A DNA stretch of 64,000 nucleotides from an uncultured Gammaproteobacteria bacterium (GTDB taxonomy: Bacteria > Pseudomonadota > Gammaproteobacteria > Arenicellales > Poriferihabitantaceae). The stretch is from positions 1 through 64,000 of the forward strand of contig CAMYNW010000023.1 of NCBI GenBank assembly GCA_947259885.1, read 5' to 3'. The notes under the pieces are model-generated. The model was not told the origin of the DNA. It saw only the letters and a list, made by a program, of their open reading frames with translations, and made no database searches. The translations under genes were made by a program, and so were the position numbers. Each line of letters opens with the position of its first letter. Position 1 is the stretch's first letter. Shown here in pieces: positions 53,808 to 63,043 of the stretch.

Positions 53808-55073
53808 ATGATTAAGCTGGGGAAATTAAAGTTCAAACGAATCTTTCGACAAAGACTGACGTGGGTTTTTGCCGTGATCGTCTCCGCATCAAGTGGCTCT
53901 GGCTGGGCTGAGTCAACGATCAACTACCTGTCGTTTGACAATCAGAATCAGGGCCAGGGAATCTGGTTTGAGTTTAAGCAACAGGATCGGAGGGACTGGT
54001 TGACTCAGTTCAGCGAGCCGAAAAAAGAACTCGCGCGCTCGGCAATGCAGTTGGAACAGGCATTTCCAGACTACACCCTTCATTGGGGTGTGGCGACTTC
54101 CGAGCTGCAGGACATGAGTCAGTTTGGCGTCTCTTTTTTGGATATTTCTGTGTATGGGTTCTCGGGTAGCGGTGATACCAACAGCACTATCTTTCATCCC
54201 TATGATGGCGTTGACAAATTCCATTTTCACGGTGGACTCAGACAAAATTACGATTACTCTGGCTTTCGCTTTGACTACCGCCTGAGTCGATTTAACAAAT
54301 TTATACTTACCCAGGCGAAGGTAAATACGGCCGGACTCAATGTTTCGTTGAATCGGTTAAGTGCAGACAACAAAGCTGCGTATACCGGGATGTCATTTCT
54401 GTCTCGCACCCGGAGTGGCAAAGATTGGGGCATCCATTTCGAGCGACGAACGAATCCACTTTATCAAGATGCCAACGAAGATCGAATCACATTTACACTT
54501 GGGTTTCGTTTCAATTCTGTGCCAAGGATGAATGCCGATGAAACTGATGTGGATAGTGAGGCGCAGACTCAACGGAAAAACAAGACCAATGCAATGCTTG
54601 TAGGAGCAGGCGCTGTTGGGGCTGCAGTTGCCTTAAGTTCCGGTGGTGGAAGTGGGAGTGACGATCGTGCCAGATTTGGTTCACAACAGCAGACGGCCAG
54701 GCAGGTGTTGAATGATGTAAATCCAACTTCGATTGCGCAAAACAGGGAATGGGGCGGTTACATCTATCGAAATGCAGATGGCAGCTTTTCAGCTACCAAT
54801 GCGGTAAAGGGGACCGCCACCAGTGTCCTGCTGCCGTCACCGTCCAATGCGGCACCCACTGGCGCAGTGACCACGGCCAGCTATCACACGCACGCAGCGT
54901 TCGACCCGCGCTACGATAATGAAAATTTTTCGCCCCAGGACATATTGTCAGATGCACTGTTTAGAATCGACGGATATCTGGCAACCCCAAAAGGGCAGTT
55001 TAAGTACCACAATGTGGGCAATGGCCGTGTCGTCATCCTGGGGGGCCCCGGTACCCTTGCTACGGGTGGATGA
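53808..55073 (+). CDS. secreted protein with DUF4329-like JAMM metalloprotease domain
   Basis: 421 residues from ATG 53808, chosen because it begins a good signal peptide (cleavage after GWA, residue 34). Residues 35-245 are rich in alternating aromatic/polar strands (FRFDYRLSRF, ITFTLGFRF), suggesting a beta-rich or small beta-barrel domain. A hydrophobic Gly/Ala segment (262-276) follows. The last 110 residues match the DUF4329 pattern and contain a JAMM-like set: Glu314 (EWGGYIY), His360-x-His362 (YHTH) and Ser375-x2-Asp378 (FSPQD). It would cleave peptide or isopeptide bonds with zinc. The stop overlaps the next gene. Confidence 0.7.
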   Translation: MIKLGKLKFKRIFRQRLTWVFAVIVSASSGSGWAESTINYLSFDNQNQGQGIWFEFKQQDRRDWLTQFSEPKKELARSAMQLEQAFPDYTLHWGVATSELQDMSQFGVSFLDISVYGFSGSGDTNSTIFHPYDGVDKFHFHGGLRQNYDYSGFRFDYRLSRFNKFILTQAKVNTAGLNVSLNRLSADNKAAYTGMSFLSRTRSGKDWGIHFERRTNPLYQDANEDRITFTLGFRFNSVPRMNADETDVDSEAQTQRKNKTNAMLVGAGAVGAAVALSSGGGSGSDDRARFGSQQQTARQVLNDVNPTSIAQNREWGGYIYRNADGSFSATNAVKGTATSVLLPSPSNAAPTGAVTTASYHTHAAFDPRYDNENFSPQDILSDALFRIDGYLATPKGQFKYHNVGNGRVVILGGPGTLATGG

Positions 55074-55534
55074 AACAGACCGCGCTGACAACCCTATTAA
55101 CTTTACTGCTGATGCCCATGACCAGCCAGGGAGACGAAACCTACCGTGCAGCCAAACAGTATGCGCTTGAGAAAGACGGCTGTGGGCTCGATCATGGATA
55201 TAATTGTGTACAGCTGCAGGAGGACGATTTCATTGGCATAGAGTCCGACCAGCGAATGGTGCCGGGAAACTATCTTAAGGCTTGGCAGGTGGCGGTTGCA
55301 GACTTTTTAGAGATTGAAGATTTAGAGCCGACACAGAAAGATCTCAAACACTATAAATTCGGCTTCACCGAATCAGGCGATCACTATATCGTACATTTCC
55401 AGGCATTGTTGTTGCCAGAAATTACCGAGGGTGAAGTAACGGCAACAATTCGGGGCACCTATGGTTTGACCATGCGTTACTGGATCAATAAACGCAGCAT
55501 GGTGGTCGATAAACGGCTTTTCTATAAAACCTGA
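55070..55534 (+). CDS. secreted partner of the JAMM-domain protein
   Basis: 154 residues starting in the ATGA overlap with the preceding gene, so it is translationally coupled. A signal peptide (LTTLLTLLLMPMTSQG) is clear, cleavage near residue 21. The mature protein has two cysteines (GCGLDHGYNC) that can form a disulfide, and a beta-rich C-terminal half (GDHYIVHFQALLL, GEVTATIRGTYGLTMRYW). No family recognised. Being a small secreted protein coupled to a putative secreted protease, it is a candidate inhibitor, immunity protein or substrate. Confidence 0.6.
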   Translation: MKQTALTTLLTLLLMPMTSQGDETYRAAKQYALEKDGCGLDHGYNCVQLQEDDFIGIESDQRMVPGNYLKAWQVAVADFLEIEDLEPTQKDLKHYKFGFTESGDHYIVHFQALLLPEITEGEVTATIRGTYGLTMRYWINKRSMVVDKRLFYKT

Positions 55535-55538
55535 CTAC

Positions 55539-56573
55539 TTATACCGCTTTCCCATCTTCAACAAGGGGTAACAAAGAGCTCATGAGAGTTTCGAGCTCTT
55601 CTGGCGCTACATCACATGCCCCGCCCACCATTGCATCAAGACGAACCTGGGCGGGAGCAAATAGCCGACCGATATGTTCGGAAGCTTGGCGCGCCGCTTC
55701 AGGTTGATTGCAGATCAACACCATATCGCAGCCCGCATGCAATGCACGTTCAGCCCTTTCAGCGGGGTTGACTCCTCCCTCAGCACCCTTCATGGTTAGG
55801 TCGTCGCTAAAGATTAGCCCTTCAAACCCAAGATGATCACGTAAAACTTTTTTCAGCCAGAATCTGGAATAGGTCGGCAGCTCTTCCTGAATTGCCGAAT
55901 ATTGGACGTGAGCAGTCATGACTGCGCCGAGTATTGGTGCCAGGTTTCGGTAGGGTATCAGATCGCAGGACATTAGCATGTCGAGATCACGGTAATCTAC
56001 GGGAAGTTGGAGATGGGAGTCGGTCAACACTCCGCCATGACCAGGAAAGTGCTTTCCGGTTGCCTGCATCCCAGCGCTGTTCATACCGTTTACATAGTGA
56101 TACCCTAACTCAGCGATAATCAAAGGGTCATTGTGGAATCCACGATCACCGATCACCTGACTGTGTAAATCAGCAAGATCTAAAACGGGTGCGAAGCTGA
56201 AATCTATACCCACCTGGCGAAGCTCCGCGGCCATCAGACAGCCGGCATCAAAAGAAAGTCGGGTCGCTTGTTCAGGTTGAGTGTCATACAGCTGGCCGAT
56301 GGCAAAAAGCGGCGGCAATTCAAAAAAACCTTGGCGAAAGCGTTGTACCCGCCCGCCTTCCTGATCCACGGCCACCAACAGTGCGGGGCTGCGAAGGGAC
56401 TTTATTTGTGAGATCAGTGCACTAACCTGTTCGCGAGACTCGAAATTTCGCTCGAACAGGATCACCGCACCTACAGCAGGTTGCATCAGAAACTCTTGCT
56501 CCTCGCTGGACAGGGATACTCCCGCAAGGTCCGCCATCAACGGACCACGTGGAAGCTGCGCTACGTCATTCAT
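55539..56573 (-). CDS. nagZ: beta-N-acetylhexosaminidase NagZ
   Basis: 344 residues, GH3 family. Removes GlcNAc from anhydromuropeptides during peptidoglycan recycling in the cytoplasm. KHFPGHG at 174-180 supplies the catalytic histidine and the nucleophile Asp lies in LIFSDDLTMKG (257/258). VAVDQEGGRVQRF is a further hallmark. The gene overlaps the L,D-transpeptidase gene by 8 bases at the upstream side. Confidence 0.95.
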   Translation of the reverse strand: MNDVAQLPRGPLMADLAGVSLSSEEQEFLMQPAVGAVILFERNFESREQVSALISQIKSLRSPALLVAVDQEGGRVQRFRQGFFELPPLFAIGQLYDTQPEQATRLSFDAGCLMAAELRQVGIDFSFAPVLDLADLHSQVIGDRGFHNDPLIIAELGYHYVNGMNSAGMQATGKHFPGHGGVLTDSHLQLPVDYRDLDMLMSCDLIPYRNLAPILGAVMTAHVQYSAIQEELPTYSRFWLKKVLRDHLGFEGLIFSDDLTMKGAEGGVNPAERAERALHAGCDMVLICNQPEAARQASEHIGRLFAPAQVRLDAMVGGACDVAPEELETLMSSLLPLVEDGKAV

Positions 56574-57054
56574 GAATCATTACCGGTGTTCCAGTTTTTA
56601 CTAAGTCAAACAGCTCAATCACATCGGGATTTCGCATCCGCACACAACCGTGGGATCCTGGGTGGCCCATTTTTACATCATTCGGTGCGCCGTGAATATA
56701 GACGTATCTGCGCATAGTGTCGACGTCGCCAAGGCGGTTAAATCCGGGCTCGCAACCACTGAGCCAGAGAATTCTAGTTAGAATCCAGTCGCGGTCAGGA
56801 TGATTTTGCCGCAATTCAGGGTGATAAATTTCGCCAGTCTCGCGGCGCCCAACAAAAATTGTATTGGGTTCAGCTCCTGCACCAATACGAGCACGTATAG
56901 TATGTCGACCTCTCGGAGTGCAGTAACTACCGTTTTTCTCGCCAGGCCCTTTGTCCGCAGTGGATACCGGGTATTGAAGTTGCTGACCGTCAACCCCGGT
57001 AAACAGTAGTGTCTGCGAATCGATATAGATATCGATCCTTGGTAAATCGGTCAC
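56566..57054 (-). CDS. L,D-transpeptidase (YkuD domain)
   Basis: 162 residues, essentially only the catalytic domain. Active site HGAPNDVKMGHPGSHGCVRM: His121, His135 and nucleophile Cys137 in SHGC. These enzymes form 3-3 cross-links in peptidoglycan or attach proteins to it and act in the periplasm, yet no signal peptide is visible, so export or role is open; short homologues of this type are widespread. It overlaps the phosphatase gene by four bases. Confidence 0.9.
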   Translation of the reverse strand: MTDLPRIDIYIDSQTLLFTGVDGQQLQYPVSTADKGPGEKNGSYCTPRGRHTIRARIGAGAEPNTIFVGRRETGEIYHPELRQNHPDRDWILTRILWLSGCEPGFNRLGDVDTMRRYVYIHGAPNDVKMGHPGSHGCVRMRNPDVIELFDLVKTGTPVMIHE

Positions 57055-57524
57055 TGTTTTAAGATATGTGTTATCAAGCCTTCGCTTGCTTCTTCAATCA
57101 TGTCCAGGACCTGGTCAAAGCCTCGGTCGCCGCCATAGTAAGGGTCGGGCACTTCATCGAGACCAATAATTTCGGTGAATTCGAGCAACAGACGAATCTT
57201 ATGAGCTCGTGCTTGACCCGCGAGAGCCACTAACTCACGCTGGTTGCTGTGGTCCATTGCGATGATGTAATCGAAGCGATGTATATCCGCATCACTTATC
57301 TGGCGCGCTCGGAGACTGCTAATATCAATACCTCGCGTAGAGGCCGCAAGCTGTGCCCGTTTATCTGGTGGGCTGCCGATATGCCAGTTGCCTGTTCCCG
57401 CTGAATCTACCTCGAATTGCTCGAGTAGATTCCGCTTGGAGAGAAATTGGCGAAATACACCTTCTGCAGTTGGCGAACGACAGATATTGCCGAGACAGAC
57501 AAATAGTATAGAGTGAGTGGCCAT
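57051..57524 (-). CDS. low molecular weight protein-tyrosine phosphatase
   Basis: 157 residues. P-loop Cys10-x5-Arg16 in FVCLGNICRS, general acid Asp127 in VPDPYYGG. Family function is dephosphorylation of phosphotyrosine proteins; in bacteria often linked to exopolysaccharide kinases, none of which are here. It lies between spoT and the L,D-transpeptidase gene, all on one strand with tight spacing. Confidence 0.93.
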   Translation of the reverse strand: MATHSILFVCLGNICRSPTAEGVFRQFLSKRNLLEQFEVDSAGTGNWHIGSPPDKRAQLAASTRGIDISSLRARQISDADIHRFDYIIAMDHSNQRELVALAGQARAHKIRLLLEFTEIIGLDEVPDPYYGGDRGFDQVLDMIEEASEGLITHILKQ

Positions 57525-57541
57525 ATACTAGTTAAATAAAG

Positions 57542-59731
57542 CTATTTGGGTCGAACAACTCTGATGACCGAGTTGTTTAAGCGTAGCTCACGCATAATAT
57601 CGGCCAGCTGTTTTCGGTTTCTGACTTCAATCACAAACGACATTCGTGAAATATTCCCTGCCTGCTCTTCGACGTTCAATTTATTAATATTGGATTCATG
57701 GGAGGCAATAGTGTTAGTAATTTCCGATAAAACCCCCGGCTCATTGCGGGCTTCCAGTTTTAGCATTACATCGAAGAATCCGCGGGTGCTGTCTGACCAG
57801 TTCATATAGAAAAACTGATCCGGGTGCTTCATTATTCCGCGCGCATTGGGACACCGTAATCGGTGGATTACCAGCCCGCGGTCTGCGGTAGTGGTAACAA
57901 TAATTCGGTCGTCCGGTATCGGATAGCAGCATTTAGCATAGTTGACCAGCAGTCCTTCAGTGCCTTCTATGGTAATGTTGCTCGGATGTTTTCGATCTTT
58001 AGCCGGCCGCTTGGTAGTCACGGGTTTAGCGATATCGATCACCTCATTAATCAGTTGCTTGGCAACTACCGGGGCTAAACGCTTGCCAAATCCGATATCG
58101 GCCAACAGTTCTGGCCAGTCCTTGAGGTCTAGTGCATTAAGCAACGCAATTTTGTGATTACTTGGAATACGTAGACGATGATAGCCCTGGTCCCAAAGTG
58201 ACTTTTTCAACAGTTTCTGGCCGAGCTTCAGCGACTGTTTACCTTTTTGCTTATTGAGGAAGTTTCGGATAGCGGTGCGCGCCTTTGAAGTCACCGCATA
58301 GTTCAACCAACCAGGTTCCGGGCGCGATCGAATCGAGGTAATGACCTCTACATGGTCACCATTGCGCAGCGTTTCATATAGTGGAACAGCGCGTTGGTTA
58401 ATGCGGGCTCCTACGCAGCGATTGCCGATATCCGAATGCACTGCATAGGCGAAATCCAAGGCGGTTGCTCCCCTCGGCAACCGCTTGATCTCTCCTTTAG
58501 GCGTAAATACGTAGACTTCATCCGGATACAGGTCTGCCTTTAGATGTTCTATGAACTCGCCAGAATCCCCTGACATCTGTTGCGATTCGAGGAAGCTGCT
58601 AAGCCATTTCTGGGCTAATTGTTGAGGAGCGCTGTCATCGCCGCCCTCGGTTTTGTAACGCCAGTGGGAGGCGACACCGGATTCCGCCACTCGGTGCATT
58701 GCGCGGCTGCGTATTTGAACCTCAATTGGCTGTCCGTGTGGGCCAAATACTGAAGTATGTATTGACTGGTAGCCATTTGCTTTGGGTAGCGCAATATAGT
58801 CTTTAAAAGTAGCTGGCCTCGGTTTATACAGTTTATGAATCACGCCAAGAGCCAGGTAACAGTGATTGCGGTCTTGAGTAATTATTCTCAGAGCGTTGAT
58901 GTCAACAATATCGCGCAGCTCCTTCTTGCTACGTTTTAGCGCTTTACGGTATATGCTGTAGATATTCTTTTCCCGCCCCTCAACTTCAGCTTCAATAGGA
59001 TGGTGAGATAGTGCTGCCCTGATTTGGGCGCAGGCTTCTTCAACAGCAGATTTACGGCCACGCTTGTTGGCTCGCACCATTTTCCGTATAGCAGAGTATC
59101 GGGCGGGGTATAGGCTCTGAAACGCGAGATCTTCCAGAGTACTGGACAAGTCTCGCATCCCCATTCGATTGGCGATAGGCGCATAGATATCCAGGGTCTG
59201 GCGGGCTATTCGTTTGCGCTTCTCTTGGTGCAGCGAATCCAGAGTGCGCATATTGTGAAGCCGATCGCACAGCTTAATAATGATCACCCGTATGTCGTGG
59301 GCCATGGCCATGAACATCTTGCGAAACGATGCAGCTTCAGCATGTTCCTTTGACTCATTCTCGAGTTGGCTGACTTTACTGACGCCGTCGACTAAGTGAG
59401 CGACATCTTCGCCGAATCGGTCAGCGATTTGATCAAGTGTGATTGGGGTATCTTCGACCACATCATGCAGAATAGCAGAAACAATTGTACGGCTATCCAT
59501 GCGCATTTCGCCGAGGATTTCGGCTACTGCCACCGGATGTGAGATGTATGCTTCTCCGCTCTGGCGAGTCTGGCCGTCATGGGCTTCGGCACCAAATTCG
59601 CAGGCTTTTTCTATCTCTGCTAGAGCCTCAAAGTCCATGTAGGCTCCGAGGTTTTTAAGCAACTTTTTAACGAGGGGCCGGTGCGATGCTGCGGCCCTGG
59701 GTCGGAATAATTTAGCTTCCGACAGTGGCAT
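57542..59731 (-). CDS. spoT: bifunctional (p)ppGpp synthase/hydrolase SpoT
   Basis: 729 residues. From the N-terminus: HD hydrolase domain (HDVVEDTP, residues near 90), synthetase domain (KRSKKELRDIVDINALRI, YQSIHTSVFGPHGQPIEVQIR), TGS domain (VYVFTPKGEIKRLPRGATALDFAYAVH), a helical and zinc-finger-like region (AKCCYPIPDDRIIV) and a C-terminal ACT domain. It controls the stringent response. Gene order gmk-rpoZ-spoT is the normal gammaproteobacterial arrangement. Confidence 0.97.
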   Translation of the reverse strand: MPLSEAKLFRPRAAASHRPLVKKLLKNLGAYMDFEALAEIEKACEFGAEAHDGQTRQSGEAYISHPVAVAEILGEMRMDSRTIVSAILHDVVEDTPITLDQIADRFGEDVAHLVDGVSKVSQLENESKEHAEAASFRKMFMAMAHDIRVIIIKLCDRLHNMRTLDSLHQEKRKRIARQTLDIYAPIANRMGMRDLSSTLEDLAFQSLYPARYSAIRKMVRANKRGRKSAVEEACAQIRAALSHHPIEAEVEGREKNIYSIYRKALKRSKKELRDIVDINALRIITQDRNHCYLALGVIHKLYKPRPATFKDYIALPKANGYQSIHTSVFGPHGQPIEVQIRSRAMHRVAESGVASHWRYKTEGGDDSAPQQLAQKWLSSFLESQQMSGDSGEFIEHLKADLYPDEVYVFTPKGEIKRLPRGATALDFAYAVHSDIGNRCVGARINQRAVPLYETLRNGDHVEVITSIRSRPEPGWLNYAVTSKARTAIRNFLNKQKGKQSLKLGQKLLKKSLWDQGYHRLRIPSNHKIALLNALDLKDWPELLADIGFGKRLAPVVAKQLINEVIDIAKPVTTKRPAKDRKHPSNITIEGTEGLLVNYAKCCYPIPDDRIIVTTTADRGLVIHRLRCPNARGIMKHPDQFFYMNWSDSTRGFFDVMLKLEARNEPGVLSEITNTIASHESNINKLNVEEQAGNISRMSFVIEVRNRKQLADIMRELRLNNSVIRVVRPK

Positions 59732-59773
59732 TAATCATTAATGCTGTTACTGCGCCACACAGATGACACCAGG

Positions 59774-60106
59774 TTAATGGGGAGTGTCAGCGCCGGCTCC
59801 CGTGCCATCAGCGGAAGACGCAGATTCTTCTTTCACAGACAATTCGCCTTGTTCGCCAGTCTCTAGCCCTTCTTCAGATTCACCAAAGTTGAGTTCTGGT
59901 ATTGAGGTGTCCTCGTCCAGAATTTCGGGACCGATGAAACCTTCTGCGATCTCTCGCAGAGCGATTACCGTAGGCTTATCGTTTTCTGGGGGGACATGAG
60001 GCTCGGCGCCCAGTATGAGCTGCCGCGCGCGCTTAGTTGCCACCAGCACCAGCTGGAAGCGATTGTCGACATTTTCAAGACAATCAGTGACAGTTATTCT
60101 TGCCAT
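59774..60106 (-). CDS. rpoZ: RNA polymerase omega subunit
   Basis: 110 residues. [30 protein letters not shown] and [15 protein letters not shown] are diagnostic of omega, which helps assemble RNA polymerase and, with DksA, forms the ppGpp site 1. The last 40 residues are a Ser/Glu/Gly-rich tail longer than in E. coli (91 residues). spoT starts 42 bases downstream. Confidence 0.95.
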   Translation of the reverse strand: MARITVTDCLENVDNRFQLVLVATKRARQLILGAEPHVPPENDKPTVIALREIAEGFIGPEILDEDTSIPELNFGESEEGLETGEQGELSVKEESASSADGTGAGADTPH

Positions 60107-60167
60107 GTTAAGTTCCTATTTAATAATGAGTTGAATGTTACCAAAAACCGGAGTGTTTATTGCGGAT

Positions 60168-60740
60168 TTACCCGGTTTTATCAAGAGACATCAATGCTGC
60201 GCCGAGATCTGCCAGTGCGGCATCAAACTCCAAATTAACCACCACGCAGTCATATTCGCCTTTATGACTAATTTCGTTTTGTGCTTCCTGCATGCGCCTG
60301 GCAATAACCTGTTCACTATCCTGACCACGGTCTCTTAACCGTTGTTCGAGCACCGCCAGTGACGGCGGCATCACGAATACAGAGAGCGCACCTGGAAATT
60401 TCTTACGTACTTTACGCGCGCCCTGCCAGTCAATCTCCAGTATCGCATGTTTGCCCTGTTCTAACTGGTTGTTAATTGCTTTGATTGAGGTTCCATAGTA
60501 GTTCCCGAAAACGCTGGCATATTCTACGAATTGATGGTCATTGATCATCTGTTCAAAGGTGCTCAGATCAACAAAGTGATAGTGAATGCCATCAATTTCC
60601 CCCGGTCGCTGGGCCCTGGTGGTATGGGAAACCGTAATGCCAATATCATTCCGTGAAGACACCAGAGCCTGAGTCAGGCTGGTTTTGCCGGCACCCGACG
60701 GCGCCGATACGATCACTACACCGGGGGTGCTCATGGGCAT
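60168..60740 (-). CDS. gmk: guanylate kinase
   Basis: 190 residues. Phosphorylates GMP to GDP. P-loop SAPSGAGKTSL, THTTRAQRPGEIDGIHYHFV (GMP binding), and the ILEIDWQGARKVR segment are intact. The product feeds (p)ppGpp synthesis by the neighbouring SpoT. About 15 residues shorter than E. coli Gmk at the C-terminus. Confidence 0.95.
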   Translation of the reverse strand: MPMSTPGVVIVSAPSGAGKTSLTQALVSSRNDIGITVSHTTRAQRPGEIDGIHYHFVDLSTFEQMINDHQFVEYASVFGNYYGTSIKAINNQLEQGKHAILEIDWQGARKVRKKFPGALSVFVMPPSLAVLEQRLRDRGQDSEQVIARRMQEAQNEISHKGEYDCVVVNLEFDAALADLGAALMSLDKTG

Positions 60741-60815
60741 ATTAAGGGATTAACGGTAGTTCAGGGGAAAAACGTTCCGACTGACCAGGAGCCTCATCAG
60801 TGCGGGATCGGTATT

Positions 60816-61682
60816 CTATTCTATATTCTGCACTTGTTCACGCATCTGATCGATCAACACCTTGAGTTCAACCGAGGCGTTTGTGTTGCGCATGTCAACG
60901 GATTTCGATCCTAGCGTGTTAGCCTCCCGGTTGAGTTCCTGCATCAGGAAATCAAGTCGCCGTCCGGCTGGTTTCGTTCCACTTAAAACACGATTGACTT
61001 CGTCGAAATGCGTGTCAAGTCTGTCCAGCTCCTCACTGACATCGTTTCGTGTCAGAAGCAACGCCAGTTCTTGCGCCATCCTGGCCGGTTCAATTTCTTC
61101 TCCAAGCTCTTCCAGTCGCCTTTGCCAGCGCTGTTTCATGTTGAGTTCAATGTCGGGCAAGCTGGCTCGCAAATCCGTAACGATCTGTCGTGCAGAAGCG
61201 ATGCGGTCACTGATCAACTGCTGCATACGTGCACCCTCTCGCTGTCGCGACTGCAAGAGTTCATCGACAGCTTCCCCAAGGGATTTTAAGGCAGTCTCAT
61301 TTAGACTCTCAATGTCGCTATCCGGTTCGCGTAAAACACCAGGCCAGCGAAGTATATCGAAAGGATTTACCGCACAGATATTAGTGACCTGTTTTTCGAT
61401 TTCAGTGATTGCTTTACCCAGGGCGTCCACGACTTCCGAATTAACTGAAAACTCTGGTTCCACCTTTTTCCCAGGTTCGAGTTTCAATAATACGTCGATA
61501 CGACCACGATTGAGGCGGCCGTTTATCAGTTCTCGACAACCGGTTTCCAGGATTCGAAGCTCCTCCGGAAGCTTTAAGTGGACATCGAGGTAGCGGTGAT
61601 TCACGCTACGAATCTCCCACACAAGCTGCCCCTCCGGTAGCTCGGCTTGGGATCGGCAAAACGCGGTCATGCTGGCAGTCAT
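60816..61682 (-). CDS. YicC family endoribonuclease
   Basis: 288 residues. The opening SMTAFCRSQAELPEGQLVWEIRSVNHRYLDVHLKLPE and RGRIDVLLKLE, and the C-terminal GRRLDFLMQELNREANTLGSKS, are the YicC signature. YicC is an endoribonuclease implicated in small RNA turnover in E. coli. Usually found beside gmk, as here, with 75 bases between. Its start region faces a 360-base gap. Confidence 0.93.
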   Translation of the reverse strand: MTASMTAFCRSQAELPEGQLVWEIRSVNHRYLDVHLKLPEELRILETGCRELINGRLNRGRIDVLLKLEPGKKVEPEFSVNSEVVDALGKAITEIEKQVTNICAVNPFDILRWPGVLREPDSDIESLNETALKSLGEAVDELLQSRQREGARMQQLISDRIASARQIVTDLRASLPDIELNMKQRWQRRLEELGEEIEPARMAQELALLLTRNDVSEELDRLDTHFDEVNRVLSGTKPAGRRLDFLMQELNREANTLGSKSVDMRNTNASVELKVLIDQMREQVQNIE

Positions 61683-62044
61683 CAGAGTCTTCTTTTGCGA
61701 TCGGTTTCAGGACGCGGGAATATAGCAAAGGTCGCGCGGCAAGAGTGGATGCATCGCCATATTTCCTGAGTTCTATGCTTAACGGGCCTGATTACGCTGG
61801 GGTTCAATGAAGTGATCTGCTACTATCCTGCGTGGAGGTTGGCTCTAATGCGGCTGAGTACCATCCAAGCTAGTGCCGCAAAACTGTAGGAAATATCTTA
61901 AGCTAACAATAAGCACAGTCCAGTTCGTCGAATTCGAATGCGTCATTGCTGCACTAAGTGCTCTGTGAAAAACTACCTGAGGTATCCAAATACCAACGGT
62001 ATTGGGTATGATCGGAACATGCATAGATTGCTGTCAATATAAAT
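61683..62044 (+). other. gene-free stretch between yicC and the kinase gene
   Basis: About 360 bases without a supported gene. At its right end an 18-codon ORF (ATG 62008 to TAA 62064) encodes a peptide with four cysteines and overlaps the kinase start out of frame; it has no good ribosome site. Confidence 0.4.
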
Positions 62045-63040
62045 GTGGAGATGGGGATTTTTAATAAAAAGCCGCTGAAGCACCCTGATCAGAATGAGGC
62101 TGCGAACGCGGAGAAGGAAGATACTCGACGCCATCCGATACTAGCTGGGGAAAGCATTGAAAACTACCTGGTCGAGGGAGTAATCGGCGGCGGCGGATTC
62201 AGTATCGTTTACCGCGCGTTCGACGCAACCCTTGGAGAAAGCGTAGTACTTAAGGAGTATTTCCCAAACCTTCTGGCGATCCGGGATGAAGGCAACGCAA
62301 TTAAACCGATTAGTCCGAAGAAAAAATCCGCATTTGACGTGGGTATGCAGCAGTTTTTCGCCGAAGCGCATGCGCTATCGAAGATCTCACACCCCCACGT
62401 CATCAATATCATCAATGTGTTTCGCAGTAACAATACCGCTTATTTGGTGTCAAAGCTGCAACCGGGGAAAGATCTAAGGTGGATGATCAAACGCTGTCAG
62501 GGTGATCTTGATCAGAATTTTATTCAAAAAGTGATGCCGCCGGTTATATCAGGTGTGGATATGCTGCATGAGAGCGGCATACTGCATCTCGATATCAAAC
62601 CCGCAAATATTCTTTTACGCGCCGCGGGTGGGCCATTGTTGCTGGACTTTGGTGCCAGCAAAACAATGAGTCGACAGGAGAGGTTCAGTAGTTTCCAGAC
62701 TTTGACTCCGGGATTCGCACCACCTGAACAGCATCATAAGCGTGAACTTGGGCCGGGTTCGGATATCTATGCTCTAGGTGCCACTATTTACGCTTGCGTC
62801 ACCGGTAAGCCGCCCCCCACGTCCCTCAAACGCGAACAAAAGGAAAACGAGCTGAAACTAAAGGGGGCGGATAAGAACGTTTCTCTATCGGTGATCGAGG
62901 CACTTAAATGGGCCCTGGAACTCGACATCGATAACCGACCCCAAACTATTTCTGAATTTGCCAATCTGTTACTTCAGGACTCCGAATGGGGGTCGTTTGA
63001 TGCCTTTCAGGATCAGCTGCTCAAAGACTTAGATTCCTGA
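62045..63040 (+). CDS. Hanks-type serine/threonine protein kinase, non-RD
   Basis: 331 residues, a catalytic domain with a short N-terminal tail and no membrane helix or sensor domain. Glycine loop IGGGGFSIV (47-55), Lys70, catalytic HLDIKPAN (181-188, Asp183), DFGASK (201-206) and TPGFAPPEQ. The residue before the catalytic Asp is Leu rather than Arg, so activation-loop phosphorylation is probably not required. It may phosphorylate soluble targets; none are evident. The GTG start has no clear ribosome site; ATG 62051 is an alternative. Convergent with a YiiX-like gene. Confidence 0.88.
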   Translation: MEMGIFNKKPLKHPDQNEAANAEKEDTRRHPILAGESIENYLVEGVIGGGGFSIVYRAFDATLGESVVLKEYFPNLLAIRDEGNAIKPISPKKKSAFDVGMQQFFAEAHALSKISHPHVINIINVFRSNNTAYLVSKLQPGKDLRWMIKRCQGDLDQNFIQKVMPPVISGVDMLHESGILHLDIKPANILLRAAGGPLLLDFGASKTMSRQERFSSFQTLTPGFAPPEQHHKRELGPGSDIYALGATIYACVTGKPPPTSLKREQKENELKLKGADKNVSLSVIEALKWALELDIDNRPQTISEFANLLLQDSEWGSFDAFQDQLLKDLDS

Positions 63041-63043
63041 GAC

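Noticed and set aside
61008..61289. Antisense ORFs over yicC
   Set aside because: Frames opposite a well-conserved YicC protein; their low-complexity Ser/Arg composition is typical of shadow frames.
62008..62064. 18-codon cysteine-rich ORF overlapping the kinase start
   Set aside because: No credible ribosome site and too short to separate from chance; it could be a leader peptide but nothing else supports it.
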